Source: JBBTVP01 sp038063175
Lineage (GTDB): Bacteria > Patescibacteriota > Minisyncoccia > UBA6257 > 1-14-0-10-40-38
DNA length: 21,119 nt
Direction: 5' to 3'
Assembly (NCBI GenBank): GCA_038063175.1
Contig: JBBTVP010000055.1
Coordinates: forward strand, 1-21,119
Of this stretch, positions 1 to 8,121 are shown piece after piece (the first letter of the stretch is position 1; every line of letters starts with the position of its first letter). A program made the position numbers and the translations under genes. The notes beneath the pieces are model-generated. The model was not told the DNA's origin and did not search any database. It saw only the letters and a program-made list of their open reading frames with translations.

Positions 1-215
1 ACGGTAGTGGTACTCGACGGCTCCTGCCCCGCGAGAAGGTTAATTCCGAGGTTTTGGCGATTTTTAAGTCCTCCCCCATTAGTCCCCGCTTTGAGCGCTC
101 CGGCCCCTTGGGGAGGGGTTGCAGTGGGATCATTCCATCCTAACGCCACGCCCGCAATGAAAAGCGCACCGAGCACGATCCCGACGGTGATTATTTTTGT
201 TCGAAATATCTGCAT
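1..215 (-). CDS. Third tandem propeller-type surface protein, N-terminal part only
   Basis: The reading frame starts with ATG at 215 and stays open to the window edge, so only about 71 residues are visible. It begins MQIF, followed by a hydrophobic stretch (about residues 7-26) suited to a signal anchor, then a Gly/Pro/Asn-rich segment ending in EPSSTTTV. The neighbouring gene begins the same way (MQIF, hydrophobic helix, ending in PLSTTTI), and 19 nt around the two start codons are identical. It is therefore a paralog of the 264-1739 gene, and probably a third exported propeller protein, although its repeat region lies outside the window. It follows the stop of the previous gene by 48 nt on the same strand, consistent with one operon. 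No Shine-Dalgarno motif is visible. Confidence 0.75.
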   Translation of the reverse strand, partial: MQIFRTKIITVGIVLGALFIAGVALGWNDPTATPPQGAGALKAGTNGGGLKNRQNLGINLLAGQEPSSTTT

Positions 216-263
216 GTTCCCGTAGTGTATGGTTTCGAAGTTATTAGTTGCTGGTTCTCCCCG

Positions 264-1739
264 CTACCGGCGCGTCCAATAATTTTTGCAAAGTGGGTTT
301 CCGCAGCTTATGAGTATAAGCTCGTTGCTCTTGTAGCCGAGAAGTGGAAGTCCATCAGCGCCGATCGTAAGTGAAATCCCTCCCGCCACATTCGCTGATT
401 GAGCAACCGTGGTAGCGGTATATGCCGAGCAGTCGTCACTGAAACATTTCACAAATTTGAGATTTGTACCTTCAAAATATGCGACAGCAGGAAATCCATC
501 AGGAGAAATCGTGATCGCTTGCTTCGATGCATTCTCAAGAGGTGAAAGCCGGGTTGCCTGGTAACTGGAACACGTCGCATTTCCGCATTTGATAACCCAT
601 GGCTGCTTAAGGTTCCCCGCATCTTGATTTCCGGTAACCGCGATCACTGGCAAACCATCCTGCCCAATCGTCATTGCATTTGCCTCGCCTGAAGCGCCAA
701 ACGACGGATTAAGGGTATAGGGTCCGCTATTCGATATACAATCTAAATCATTGCACTTTACAAACTGAAGATCGTCTATACTACCCGCTGCGTTATGGTA
801 ACCGATCACGGGAAACCCATCGGAACCTATCGACACAGAGATGGTCGAGCCAAGATTCGGAGAATTTCCTACCGCACCTGATACGATAACCTGTGAAGAT
901 AGCACTTGCGAGCACGAAAGATCACTACAATGACGTGCCACTAGTTCTCCTCCGGAACCTGTATCGTGATAATAGACGATAAAAAGCCCGTTATCAGGGG
1001 TAACAGCAATTGCGGGATTAAATCCTTTGTCGTCTACAGTAACTGTCTGACTATTGGTCGCGGGATTGCAAGTCAGATCATTGCACTTCACAATCTTTAC
1101 TCCGATTTGGAGTTGCCATACATAGTCGTATCCGATGATAGGGTACCCGTCGGGACCGATGATAATCGGATTTGAATTGCCGACGTTCGCGTTGTCATCA
1201 ATTTGAAAACTTGTCTGAACACTACAGGAGACATTATGACATTTTACAAAATTGAACTCACTATCGGTGTAGTACGTGATAATAGGAAGACCATCACTTC
1301 CGAGTGCCATCGCGACCACGCGTCCCCCTTGCTGAACGATATTATAAGAGAGGTTTTGCATTGGAATACGGCTATTCCATGAGCCAAACGCTAAACTATT
1401 TCCAAGCGTGATTCCCCCGCCCGCAATTTCAACTTTGGATATTGGAGACTGCGTGCCAATACCAAGACTCCCCTGAATTGCGGCTCCGTTTACCCCAAGA
1501 ACTGCATTCACAAAATTTGCGCCAACCGAGAGATTTCCGGCAATGGTGGTGGTGCTCAAAGGCGAACCCGTCCCAATGCCGATGTTGTCACGAAAAAGTC
1601 CAGTACTTCCAACCGAAAGAAGCGGCGGTTCGTTCGGAGGATTCTGCACCGGATTACTCCATCCGATCGCCACGCTTGCGACAAAAAATAATCCAAGTGT
1701 GATTCCGACTGCCACCCATTTTTTTTGGAATATCTGCAT
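264..1739 (-). CDS. Membrane-anchored seven-repeat propeller-like surface protein (second of three paralogs)
   Basis: A 491-residue protein. I chose ATG at 1739 over an in-frame codon 45 nt upstream because the MQIF start and its flanking bases match the paralog at 215. Residues about 7-27 are a hydrophobic signal anchor. Two GIGT motifs follow (GIGTGSP, GIGTQSP), as in bacterial fibre-like proteins. From about residue 130 there are seven repeats of roughly 45-55 residues. Each has a core like IGxDGxPxIxY, then a strand ending KC, then x4-5 and a second Cys, which suggests one disulfide per repeat. Seven repeats fit a seven-bladed beta-propeller (inference). The protein ends CKNYWTRR; the last five residues are shared with the upstream paralog. 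Probably extracellular and membrane-anchored; ligand and role unknown. Confidence 0.85.
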   Translation of the reverse strand: MQIFQKKWVAVGITLGLFFVASVAIGWSNPVQNPPNEPPLLSVGSTGLFRDNIGIGTGSPLSTTTIAGNLSVGANFVNAVLGVNGAAIQGSLGIGTQSPISKVEIAGGGITLGNSLAFGSWNSRIPMQNLSYNIVQQGGRVVAMALGSDGLPIITYYTDSEFNFVKCHNVSCSVQTSFQIDDNANVGNSNPIIIGPDGYPIIGYDYVWQLQIGVKIVKCNDLTCNPATNSQTVTVDDKGFNPAIAVTPDNGLFIVYYHDTGSGGELVARHCSDLSCSQVLSSQVIVSGAVGNSPNLGSTISVSIGSDGFPVIGYHNAAGSIDDLQFVKCNDLDCISNSGPYTLNPSFGASGEANAMTIGQDGLPVIAVTGNQDAGNLKQPWVIKCGNATCSSYQATRLSPLENASKQAITISPDGFPAVAYFEGTNLKFVKCFSDDCSAYTATTVAQSANVAGGISLTIGADGLPLLGYKSNELILISCGNPLCKNYWTRR

Positions 1740-1784
1740 GTTCCCGTTGTTGTTTGTTTTGGAGTTGTGAGTTTCCGTCCCCAA

Positions 1785-3365
1785 CTACCGCCGTGTCCAG
1801 TATGGAACACAGCTCTCGCTGCCGCAGTGAATGACGCGAATTCTATCTACGCCAGAAAAGCCCACATACGCAATGATAGGAAGACCATCTGCGCCGATTG
1901 CGACAGAGGGATACCCCCCAGAGGGCGGCACGTTATCAATGTCAACGCCAGGATTGAGTGGACCATTAAGCGGAGCATCACAAGACGAAGTGCCACATTT
2001 CATTACACGGAGGTAACCGGTATTCGCACCGTCGAACACCCGATATGCCACAATCGGTAACCCGTCTGCTCCGATCGCGAGAGACGCGTGGAGCCCATCC
2101 TGAAAACCAATGGTATCCGCAATTACGACTCTAGAGAGCAAAGGATTTGTGTCAGTACCACAGGTGATCGTTTGGCATTTCGCAACCTTGAGGGCTCCGC
2201 TGTTTATCGCGTTATCGTAGTATGCCATCACCGGAAGCCCATCGCCCCCGATTGCGAGCGATGCATATTTCCCCACATCGACACTTGTTCCATCAACCTT
2301 GATTGGAGGATCGAACGTGCTGCAACTATTACTCATGCAATGTACGAAATAGAAATGCCGGGGGTTGTTGCGACAGTAGCTCACGACCGTTGGATAGCCA
2401 TCCACGCCAATTGCAATTGAGTTGTGGGCTCCGAAAGAATCTGCGCAAAGTGAATTAAGAACCACAACGTCTTCGATGTTCACACTATTACACGCAAGAT
2501 CATCGCATTTCGCAACACTAAGTGTTTTTCCGCCTCCTGCAGAGCTATTGAGCCCAAGGTATGCAATTACTGGGAACCCATCGGTACCGACTGCAGCCGC
2601 CACATATATATTCGGGTCGAGATCGGTTTCAATCTTTTTTATAGTCGGCAAGGCACTGCATTTTGAATCGTTACAGTGGGCAAAGTAGAGCACATTGTCT
2701 TCGTCAATATTATCTGCCTGGAACGCAATTGCGGGGTTTCCGTCGGAACCAATCATCATTGTGGCGAATCTTCCCATGGCAGCGTCTGCAATGGTAATAA
2801 TCGAAGAAGTTGGCGGTGGAGAACATGTAATATCGGCACACTGAATCAGTTTCAAGTTCGTCCCATCCATGTACGCCACAAGCGGAAGGCCGTCCCGTCC
2901 AATGGTGATAGAGATAGGCGTCGACGCCGCGGGGTATGTCTCTGGCATATCGCTCACCGTATTCCCTTGGGGCACCCGTTCGTTTGGAAACCCGCGCTGC
3001 GGAGTACCCCCCATAATAATTCCCCCGTTTTGAATACCGAGGCGCGCACCCGGATTTGCGGTACCAACTCCCATATCGCCTTCTACGATAAGACTATTGA
3101 ACGGTGCCGTGATTCCGACAAATTGACTTCCGAGAGATGCACTTCCTTTGATTGCGAGGGTGCTTCCTGGGTTTGGGTCGGTAGGAGAGAAGCCCATTCC
3201 TACGCTCCCACCAACCTGCTTTATGCTTCCCCAGCCAGTGACTGGCGTGAATGCACCAGGACCCCCGTATGCAATGCCGAGTATGAGAAGCGACACGCCA
3301 AAAACCAATCCCACGAGGATTGAAACGAGAGGACTCTTCAGATGTTCGTGAAATGACCGGACCAC
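1785..3365 (-). CDS. Membrane-anchored seven-repeat propeller-like surface protein (first of three paralogs)
   Basis: A 526-residue protein starting with GTG at 3365; no ATG is available in frame before the hydrophobic helix. Residues about 11-34 form a signal anchor. A spacer carries GMGFSPT and GVGTANP, degenerate GIGT motifs. About residues 147-526 hold seven repeats with cores such as IGADGLPIVAY, each followed by a C-x4-5-C pair; blade 2 is the most divergent (IGSDGNPAIAF). The C-terminus is CVPYWTRR, as in the next gene. Extracytoplasmic localisation and a seven-bladed beta-propeller fold are inferred from the repeat number and cysteines. It is first in the minus-strand unit and divergent from the corA-like gene, with a TATAAT sequence just upstream. 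The start codon is the least certain part. Confidence 0.85.
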   Translation of the reverse strand: MVRSFHEHLKSPLVSILVGLVFGVSLLILGIAYGGPGAFTPVTGWGSIKQVGGSVGMGFSPTDPNPGSTLAIKGSASLGSQFVGITAPFNSLIVEGDMGVGTANPGARLGIQNGGIIMGGTPQRGFPNERVPQGNTVSDMPETYPAASTPISITIGRDGLPLVAYMDGTNLKLIQCADITCSPPPTSSIITIADAAMGRFATMMIGSDGNPAIAFQADNIDEDNVLYFAHCNDSKCSALPTIKKIETDLDPNIYVAAAVGTDGFPVIAYLGLNSSAGGGKTLSVAKCDDLACNSVNIEDVVVLNSLCADSFGAHNSIAIGVDGYPTVVSYCRNNPRHFYFVHCMSNSCSTFDPPIKVDGTSVDVGKYASLAIGGDGLPVMAYYDNAINSGALKVAKCQTITCGTDTNPLLSRVVIADTIGFQDGLHASLAIGADGLPIVAYRVFDGANTGYLRVMKCGTSSCDAPLNGPLNPGVDIDNVPPSGGYPSVAIGADGLPIIAYVGFSGVDRIRVIHCGSESCVPYWTRR

Positions 3366-3381
3366 ATAAGTATTATATAAT
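3353..3381 (+). promoter_or_regulatory. Promoter of the corA-cysS-dnaB unit, with palindromic -10 shared by both strands
   Basis: On the plus strand ATGACC (3353-3358), a 4/6 match to the -35 consensus, is followed after 17 nt by a perfect TATAAT (3376-3381). The -10 lies in the 10-bp palindrome ATTATATAAT (3372-3381), so the minus strand also reads TATAAT at 3377-3372, pointing at the propeller operon. I see no good minus-strand -35. The plus transcript would begin near 3388, 40 nt before the chosen corA start. Confidence 0.5.
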
Positions 3382-3427
3382 GTTTTTAGGCGATTCGTAT
3401 GTGTATAAAGAAATCAAAAAACTGCCG

Positions 3428-4315
3428 ATGAAAACATTCACTGAAAAAGTAACGTGGGTAGACATATTAAGCCCCACTCCGCTCGACATCGCATTTCTGA
3501 AAAAGGAGCATCGATTTCATCCAATCATCCTCGACGAGCTTTTAACCCAATCCGCCCGCGCGAGAGTAGAGCGATACGACGATTATCTCTACCTGACCTA
3601 CCATCTTCCCATCTACGACCCACGCCTCAAAACTTCCCGCAAGGGGGAAATTGATTTTCTTATCACTCCGCACACGGTGTACACCATTCACTACGAAGCG
3701 CTCGAACCGCTTGATACGACCATGGGACTCATTGAGGCGCGCGCTGAATTCCGGGAACGGATCCTCGGATACACGACTGCGGAGCTTGTCTATCACCTCA
3801 TCGAATCAATTATTGCATTCTCGGAACGGCAGCTGCGGCACATTGAAGAAAATATCCATGCCGCGTCCCTCGATGTATTCCGCGGGAGAGAACGCGAACT
3901 GCTCGAACGCATTTCGTATGTGAAACGGGATCTCCTCGACTACCACTTAATCGCAAGACCGCAGAAAATTGTCCTCTCTTCGTTAAACTCCGCGGGAATA
4001 GATTTCTGGGGGCCGCGGGCGAAAGTGTTTTTAGACGACCTCATGGGCGATGAAATGAAAGTGCGGGAACACATTGAAAGCTATCTCGGAGTCATCGAAT
4101 CACTCGATGCAACAAATGCGCAGCTTCTGAATGCAAAGATGAACCGTTCGATGCAGATTTTCACCATACTTGCCTTTTTCACCTTCCCCCTCGTACTCTT
4201 TACTTCCGTGTACTCGGTAGAACACCGCCCCGCTGAATTCTGGTTCGGTTTCGGCGCAATCGCATTGATTACCGCAACACTCCCCCTCATCTTTCTCCGA
4301 AAGGACATTTTTTAG
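3428..4315 (+). CDS. CorA-family membrane protein lacking the GMN signature
   Basis: A 295-residue member of the CorA Mg2+/Co2+ transporter family. Recognisable features are the N-terminal WVDILSPTPLDIAFL segment, the FHPIILDELL and RVERYDDYLYLTYHLP region of the cytoplasmic domain, long amphipathic helices (about residues 125-235), and two C-terminal membrane helices (about 240-262 and 270-289) ending in basic RKD. In canonical CorA, Gly-Met-Asn follows the first helix and forms the selectivity filter; here the equivalent position reads VYSVEH. Ion selectivity, or transport itself, may therefore differ. I chose ATG at 3428 because an in-frame ATG at 3380 lies inside the -10 box. No strong ribosome binding site is seen. 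cysS begins 10 nt after its stop. Confidence 0.8.
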   Translation: MKTFTEKVTWVDILSPTPLDIAFLKKEHRFHPIILDELLTQSARARVERYDDYLYLTYHLPIYDPRLKTSRKGEIDFLITPHTVYTIHYEALEPLDTTMGLIEARAEFRERILGYTTAELVYHLIESIIAFSERQLRHIEENIHAASLDVFRGRERELLERISYVKRDLLDYHLIARPQKIVLSSLNSAGIDFWGPRAKVFLDDLMGDEMKVREHIESYLGVIESLDATNAQLLNAKMNRSMQIFTILAFFTFPLVLFTSVYSVEHRPAEFWFGFGAIALITATLPLIFLRKDIF

Positions 4316-4325
4316 CTTGTCTCCT

Positions 4326-5708
4326 ATGGCGATTCGATTTACCAATACGCTCTCCGGAGTGAAGGAGGATCTTCAGATTCCTAAAGGACGCCCGCTCCAC
4401 CTTTTCGTCTGCGGCCCCACCGTATATGACGAAATTCACATCGGGAATGCCCGTACCTACGCGGTGTTTGATACCCTTTCGAAGTACCTCCGATCAAAGC
4501 ACATACGGCTTTTCTACCTAACCAATATTACCGATGTTGATGACAAAATTATTAATCGGGCGAATGACGAAGGAGTCGACGCGAAAATAATCGCCGCTCG
4601 ATACATAAAAGCGTTCCGCTCCGCTTCAAAAAAACTCCGTCTCGATTCCGTCGACCGGTACGCCCCTGCGACCAAATTTATCCCGCAGATTATCCGTCAG
4701 ATTCAAACGCTCATTACTAAAGGGAATGCGTATGAGATAAAAGGTGACGGATGGTACTTCGACCTCGAGACGTTTCCGGACTACGGGAAACTCGCGAAAC
4801 GCACCGTTCTACAGGCGGAAGACGGCACCTCGCGTATCGATGAAAATCCCGAAAAACGGAATCGGGGCGATTTCTGTCTTTGGAAGTTTTCCAAACAGGG
4901 GGAACCGGTCTGGAAAGCTCCGTTCGGAGACGGTCGGCCTGGCTGGCACATAGAAGACACTGCGATTACTGAACACTTCTTTGGACCGCAGTACGATCTG
5001 CATGGCGGCGGGAGCGATCTTATATTCCCCCACCACGAAGCGGAAATCGCACAGCAAGAAGCCGCATCTCATCTAAAACCTCTCGTAAAGATATGGCTCC
5101 ATTCCGGCCTCGTAACCGTAGACGGACGGAAAATGTCGAAGTCGCTCGGGAATTTTATGACCGTTTCCGACTTCCTTGCGCGATATTCCGTAAATACGTT
5201 CCGCCTCCTCGTAGCGCGCCACCACTACCGTTCTTCAATAAATTTTGCAGATTCGCTTGTCCGCGAGACTGAAACCGTCCTCGCCATATTCGAGGAAATC
5301 CTGTCAAAACTCGCCCTTGTTTCCAAAAAGGCGCACGCCACAAAAACTACGATTCACCTTGACGAATTTGAACATCTTTTCACAGAAGCGATGGATGATG
5401 ACTTCAACACCCCGGAGGCGATTGCGGCAATATTCAAAATGGTGAATATGTTGAATACGAATATATGGAACCTAAGCCGAACCGACGCACAGAGCGCCAC
5501 GGGGTGGATTATGGAAAAACTTCTGCTTTTTGGGGTAATTCCCCGCACCCAAAAAATCCCCCTCCGGATACGAAAAATGACGGCTGACCGGGAACGACTC
5601 CGTCGCCATCAACAGTTTATCCAGTCCGACGCCTTGAGAAAAAAGATTGAGGCGCTAGGATATACACTAGACGATACACCACTGGGGCCGCTTATCTTTC
5701 GTAAGTGA
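4326..5708 (+). CDS. cysS: Cysteinyl-tRNA synthetase
   Basis: A 460-residue class I aminoacyl-tRNA synthetase that charges tRNA-Cys. The HIGH motif appears as HIGN at residues 38-41, the KMSKS loop at 269-273 (GRKMSKSLGNF), and a helical DALR-type region follows about residue 320. Other family hallmarks are FVCGPTVYDEIHIGNART and FPHHEAEIAQ. Three of the four zinc ligands known from E. coli (C28, H234, E238) are present as C29, H236 and E240. The fourth (C209) is Asp211 in GWHIEDTAI, with register kept exactly. ATG at 4326 is preferred over an in-frame TTG at 4317. The stop overlaps a possible GTG start of dnaB, so the two are probably translated together. Confidence 0.97.
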   Translation: MAIRFTNTLSGVKEDLQIPKGRPLHLFVCGPTVYDEIHIGNARTYAVFDTLSKYLRSKHIRLFYLTNITDVDDKIINRANDEGVDAKIIAARYIKAFRSASKKLRLDSVDRYAPATKFIPQIIRQIQTLITKGNAYEIKGDGWYFDLETFPDYGKLAKRTVLQAEDGTSRIDENPEKRNRGDFCLWKFSKQGEPVWKAPFGDGRPGWHIEDTAITEHFFGPQYDLHGGGSDLIFPHHEAEIAQQEAASHLKPLVKIWLHSGLVTVDGRKMSKSLGNFMTVSDFLARYSVNTFRLLVARHHYRSSINFADSLVRETETVLAIFEEILSKLALVSKKAHATKTTIHLDEFEHLFTEAMDDDFNTPEAIAAIFKMVNMLNTNIWNLSRTDAQSATGWIMEKLLLFGVIPRTQKIPLRIRKMTADRERLRRHQQFIQSDALRKKIEALGYTLDDTPLGPLIFRK

Positions 5709-5713
5709 AAATT

Positions 5714-7066
5714 ATGCCAAACTTGAAACTTCCGCCACAAAATTTAGAAGCCGAAGAGTCGGTGCTCGGCGCACTCATGATCGACAAGGATTCGATTGTG
5801 AAGATTGTCGATAACCTGACCGCGGAAGATTTCTATAAGCCGGCGCACGGAAAAATCTATGAGGCGATCATAAAGCTCTACGAATCGCACCAGCCGATCG
5901 ATATCCTCTCGATTACCACAAAACTAAAAGAGATGGAGCTCCTGACCGAAATCGGCGGCTCCACCTATTTAACCGAACTCGTGAATGCGGTTCCGACTGC
6001 CTCCCACATAAACCACTATGCGAAGATTGTCCGAGAGAAAAAAATCCTCCGCGACCTTGTGAGTGCCGGCGCCGAAATCACCGAATCCGCGTTCAGGCCA
6101 GATGAAGATATTGACCACGTGCTCGATGCGATCGAACAGCGGATATTTGCGATTTCCCAGCGATCAACCACCCAACGATTCGTTGCGGTGAAGGAAGAAC
6201 TTCAGGCGGCCTACGACCGGATCGAGAAACTGCACCGCGGCGAAGGTGCGCTCCGCGGAGTACCCACGGGGTTCCCCGGGCTCGATAACATCCTCTCCGG
6301 GCTTCAAAAGTCCGACCTCGTTATTTTGGGCGCACGTCCATCGCTCGGAAAAACTTCCCTCGCCTTGGATATCGCCCGCCACGCGGCAGTGAAACTCCAC
6401 GAAGCGGTCGGTTTTTTCTCGCTTGAAATGTCTCGAGAGCAAGTCGTAGACCGTTTGATTTCCGCGGAAGCGAGTGTGCCGCTCTGGCGGCTGCGCACCG
6501 GACGCCTTACCGATGAAACAGATTTTGAGCTTATCCAGCATTCTCTCGATACTCTTTCCCGCGCACCGATTTTCATCGACGATACCCCCTCTCCGAATAT
6601 TCTCCAGATGCGTTCTATGGCGAGACGCCTTCAGGTTGACCACGGGCTCTCTCTCATCGTGATCGACTATCTCCAGCTCATCCAGCCGAGGACGTCGTCT
6701 GACAACATGGTGCAGCAAATCACCGAGATCTCACGGGGGCTCAAAGGTCTCGCCCGTGAATTGAATGTGCCGGTGCTCGCGGTTTCACAGCTTTCACGTG
6801 CGGTTGACCAGCGTGAAGTTAAAATTCCACGCCTCTCCGACCTCCGAGAATCAGGATCTATTGAACAAGACGCGGATGTCGTCATCTTTATCTACCGAAA
6901 AGATCGGGATAAACTGACCGGTGTGTCTACCGAAGAACAAAGCATGGCAGAAGTTATCGTTGCGAAACACCGGAATGGTCCCCTGGGAACGGTAAAATTG
7001 CGGTTCGACGAAGAAAAGGCAAGCTTCCAATCGATTGATAAGATACATACTCCACAGAATGCATAA
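5714..7066 (+). CDS. dnaB: Replicative DNA helicase DnaB
   Basis: A 450-residue protein, a normal length for DnaB, the hexameric helicase that unwinds the replication fork. The N-terminal helical domain starts PPQNLEAEESVLGALM (residues about 7-105) and is followed by a linker. The RecA-fold motor begins near residue 185 with GVPTGFPGLDNILSGL. Walker A is GARPSLGKTS (206-215), Walker B lies in LIVIDYLQLI (about 315-324), and the late motif SDLRESGSIEQDADVV is present. ATG at 5714 gives the usual DnaB start; an in-frame GTG at 5705 overlapping the cysS stop is the alternative. No intein or frameshift is seen. Confidence 0.97.
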   Translation: MPNLKLPPQNLEAEESVLGALMIDKDSIVKIVDNLTAEDFYKPAHGKIYEAIIKLYESHQPIDILSITTKLKEMELLTEIGGSTYLTELVNAVPTASHINHYAKIVREKKILRDLVSAGAEITESAFRPDEDIDHVLDAIEQRIFAISQRSTTQRFVAVKEELQAAYDRIEKLHRGEGALRGVPTGFPGLDNILSGLQKSDLVILGARPSLGKTSLALDIARHAAVKLHEAVGFFSLEMSREQVVDRLISAEASVPLWRLRTGRLTDETDFELIQHSLDTLSRAPIFIDDTPSPNILQMRSMARRLQVDHGLSLIVIDYLQLIQPRTSSDNMVQQITEISRGLKGLARELNVPVLAVSQLSRAVDQREVKIPRLSDLRESGSIEQDADVVIFIYRKDRDKLTGVSTEEQSMAEVIVAKHRNGPLGTVKLRFDEEKASFQSIDKIHTPQNA

Positions 7067-7109
7067 ATAAGCCAACGCTATTTACTATTCACCAGCCACT
7101 ACCCTTACC

Positions 7110-7721
7110 ATGATTCCCGAACCTATCCAGCGATTTATCGAACTGTTTTCCAAACTTCCATCTCTCGGACCACGCCAAGCGACCCGTCTCGCTTTTTTAA
7201 TTGCAGGGAAAGGAAAGGCGGAAATCCGCGAGCTCGCGGCAGCTCTTGCGTCATTAGGAGCGCTTACCTCGTGCGCCGAATGCTTTGCCCGCTACACACC
7301 CCACACGTCACACGCTGCCCAAAATCTCTGCAGCATCTGCAACACCTCTGACCGCGCCCAAAATGTCGTTGCAATTATCGAGCGCGATACCGACCGGATC
7401 GCCATGGAGGGAACTAAAAAATTTCGCGGACGCTACCTCGTGATCGGTGAGATCGGCCGCGCGGGCATTCTCTCGCCTGACCAAAAGATGCGTATCCAGC
7501 ACCTCAAAAATTCCTTGGTAAAACGTTTTGGAAAAGCCGAGGAGATTATTCTTGCGCTGAATCCTTCCTCGATTGGAGATCTCCAGGCGGAATCCATTGC
7601 GAAGGAACTTACGGGAAGCGCCTCGCGCGTAACGCGGCTCGGCCGCGGCCTCCCTGCGGGCGGTGAAATCGAATTTGCCGACGAAGATACGTTGGGTGGC
7701 GCAATTGAAAATCGCCGCTGA
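7110..7721 (+). CDS. recR: Recombination mediator protein RecR
   Basis: A 203-residue protein, typical for RecR, which works with RecO/RecF to load RecA at gaps during recombinational repair. It has the N-terminal helix-hairpin-helix (KLPSLGPRQATR, residues 15-26), a four-Cys zinc finger (C55, C58, C74, C77) and a Toprim region from about residue 86 (VVAIIERDTDRIAMEG, then GRYLVIGEIGRAGILSPDQ). The usual HVLGG-ISPLDG segment is thus rewritten, though the fold region is intact. The C-terminal DTLGGAIENRR matches the family end. It starts 43 nt after dnaB and may share its transcript; a perfect terminator hairpin follows the stop within 10 nt. Confidence 0.96.
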   Translation: MIPEPIQRFIELFSKLPSLGPRQATRLAFLIAGKGKAEIRELAAALASLGALTSCAECFARYTPHTSHAAQNLCSICNTSDRAQNVVAIIERDTDRIAMEGTKKFRGRYLVIGEIGRAGILSPDQKMRIQHLKNSLVKRFGKAEEIILALNPSSIGDLQAESIAKELTGSASRVTRLGRGLPAGGEIEFADEDTLGGAIENRR

Positions 7722-7727
7722 CGACTT

Positions 7728-7764
7728 AAAGAAAGACCTCGCTTCCGCGAGGTCTTTCTTTTTT
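7728..7764. terminator. Intrinsic terminator between convergent recR and rplU
   Basis: A perfect 15-bp stem (7728-7742 with 7747-7761, arm AAAGAAAGACCTCGC) closes a TTCC loop and runs into TTTC. Because the arms are A-rich on one side and T-rich on the other, it can end transcription from both directions. It directly abuts the rplU stop codon. Confidence 0.93.
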
Positions 7765-8076
7765 CTATTTAATGCTCACAATCTCTACCTCCGTAAAGTA
7801 CTGCCGGTGTCCTTTCTTCTTACGTCGCCGTGTTTTCGAATGATATTTAAATACGATTTCTTTCTTGCCTCTCCCCTCTCGTATCACGGTGCCCGCAACT
7901 GAAACGCCGGAAAGATAGGGAGTGCCGATTTGCACATCATCCCCTTCGCCAACAAGAAGCACTTTATCAAAACGAATCTCGCCGCCTGCCTCCCCATGAA
8001 AACGCTCAACCTTAAGACGAGTTCGCTCGCTCACGCGGTATTGTTTGCCACCGGTTTCAATAACAGCAAATTTCAT
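7765..8076 (-). CDS. rplU: 50S ribosomal protein L21
   Basis: A 103-residue protein, the normal size for bL21, which binds 23S rRNA in the large subunit. It starts MKFAVIETGGKQYRV, the family opening, and ends with the basic KYHSKTRRRKKKGHRQYFTEVEI segment typical of the rRNA-binding C-terminal part. The usual partner rpmA (L27) is not next to it; its place downstream is taken by the shared terminator. Upstream, 45 nt away on the same strand, is a small membrane protein gene. The ATG has no evident Shine-Dalgarno sequence. Confidence 0.97.
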   Translation of the reverse strand: MKFAVIETGGKQYRVSERTRLKVERFHGEAGGEIRFDKVLLVGEGDDVQIGTPYLSGVSVAGTVIREGRGKKEIVFKYHSKTRRRKKKGHRQYFTEVEIVSIK

Positions 8077-8121
8077 AAAGTAATCACTAATAGCGCGAAT
8101 GGGAGAAGATAATAATGCGAA

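Noticed and set aside
2676..3323. 215-codon plus-strand frame opposite the first propeller gene
   Set aside because: Antisense to a clear seven-repeat protein; the translation has no domain-like features.
5705..5716. GTG start of dnaB overlapping the cysS stop
   Set aside because: Possible, but ATG three codons later gives the usual DnaB N-terminus and there is no ribosome site favouring GTG. Kept only as an alternative.
7765..8076. Missing rpmA beside rplU as evidence of gene loss
   Set aside because: The window shows only that rpmA is not adjacent. It may be elsewhere in the genome.
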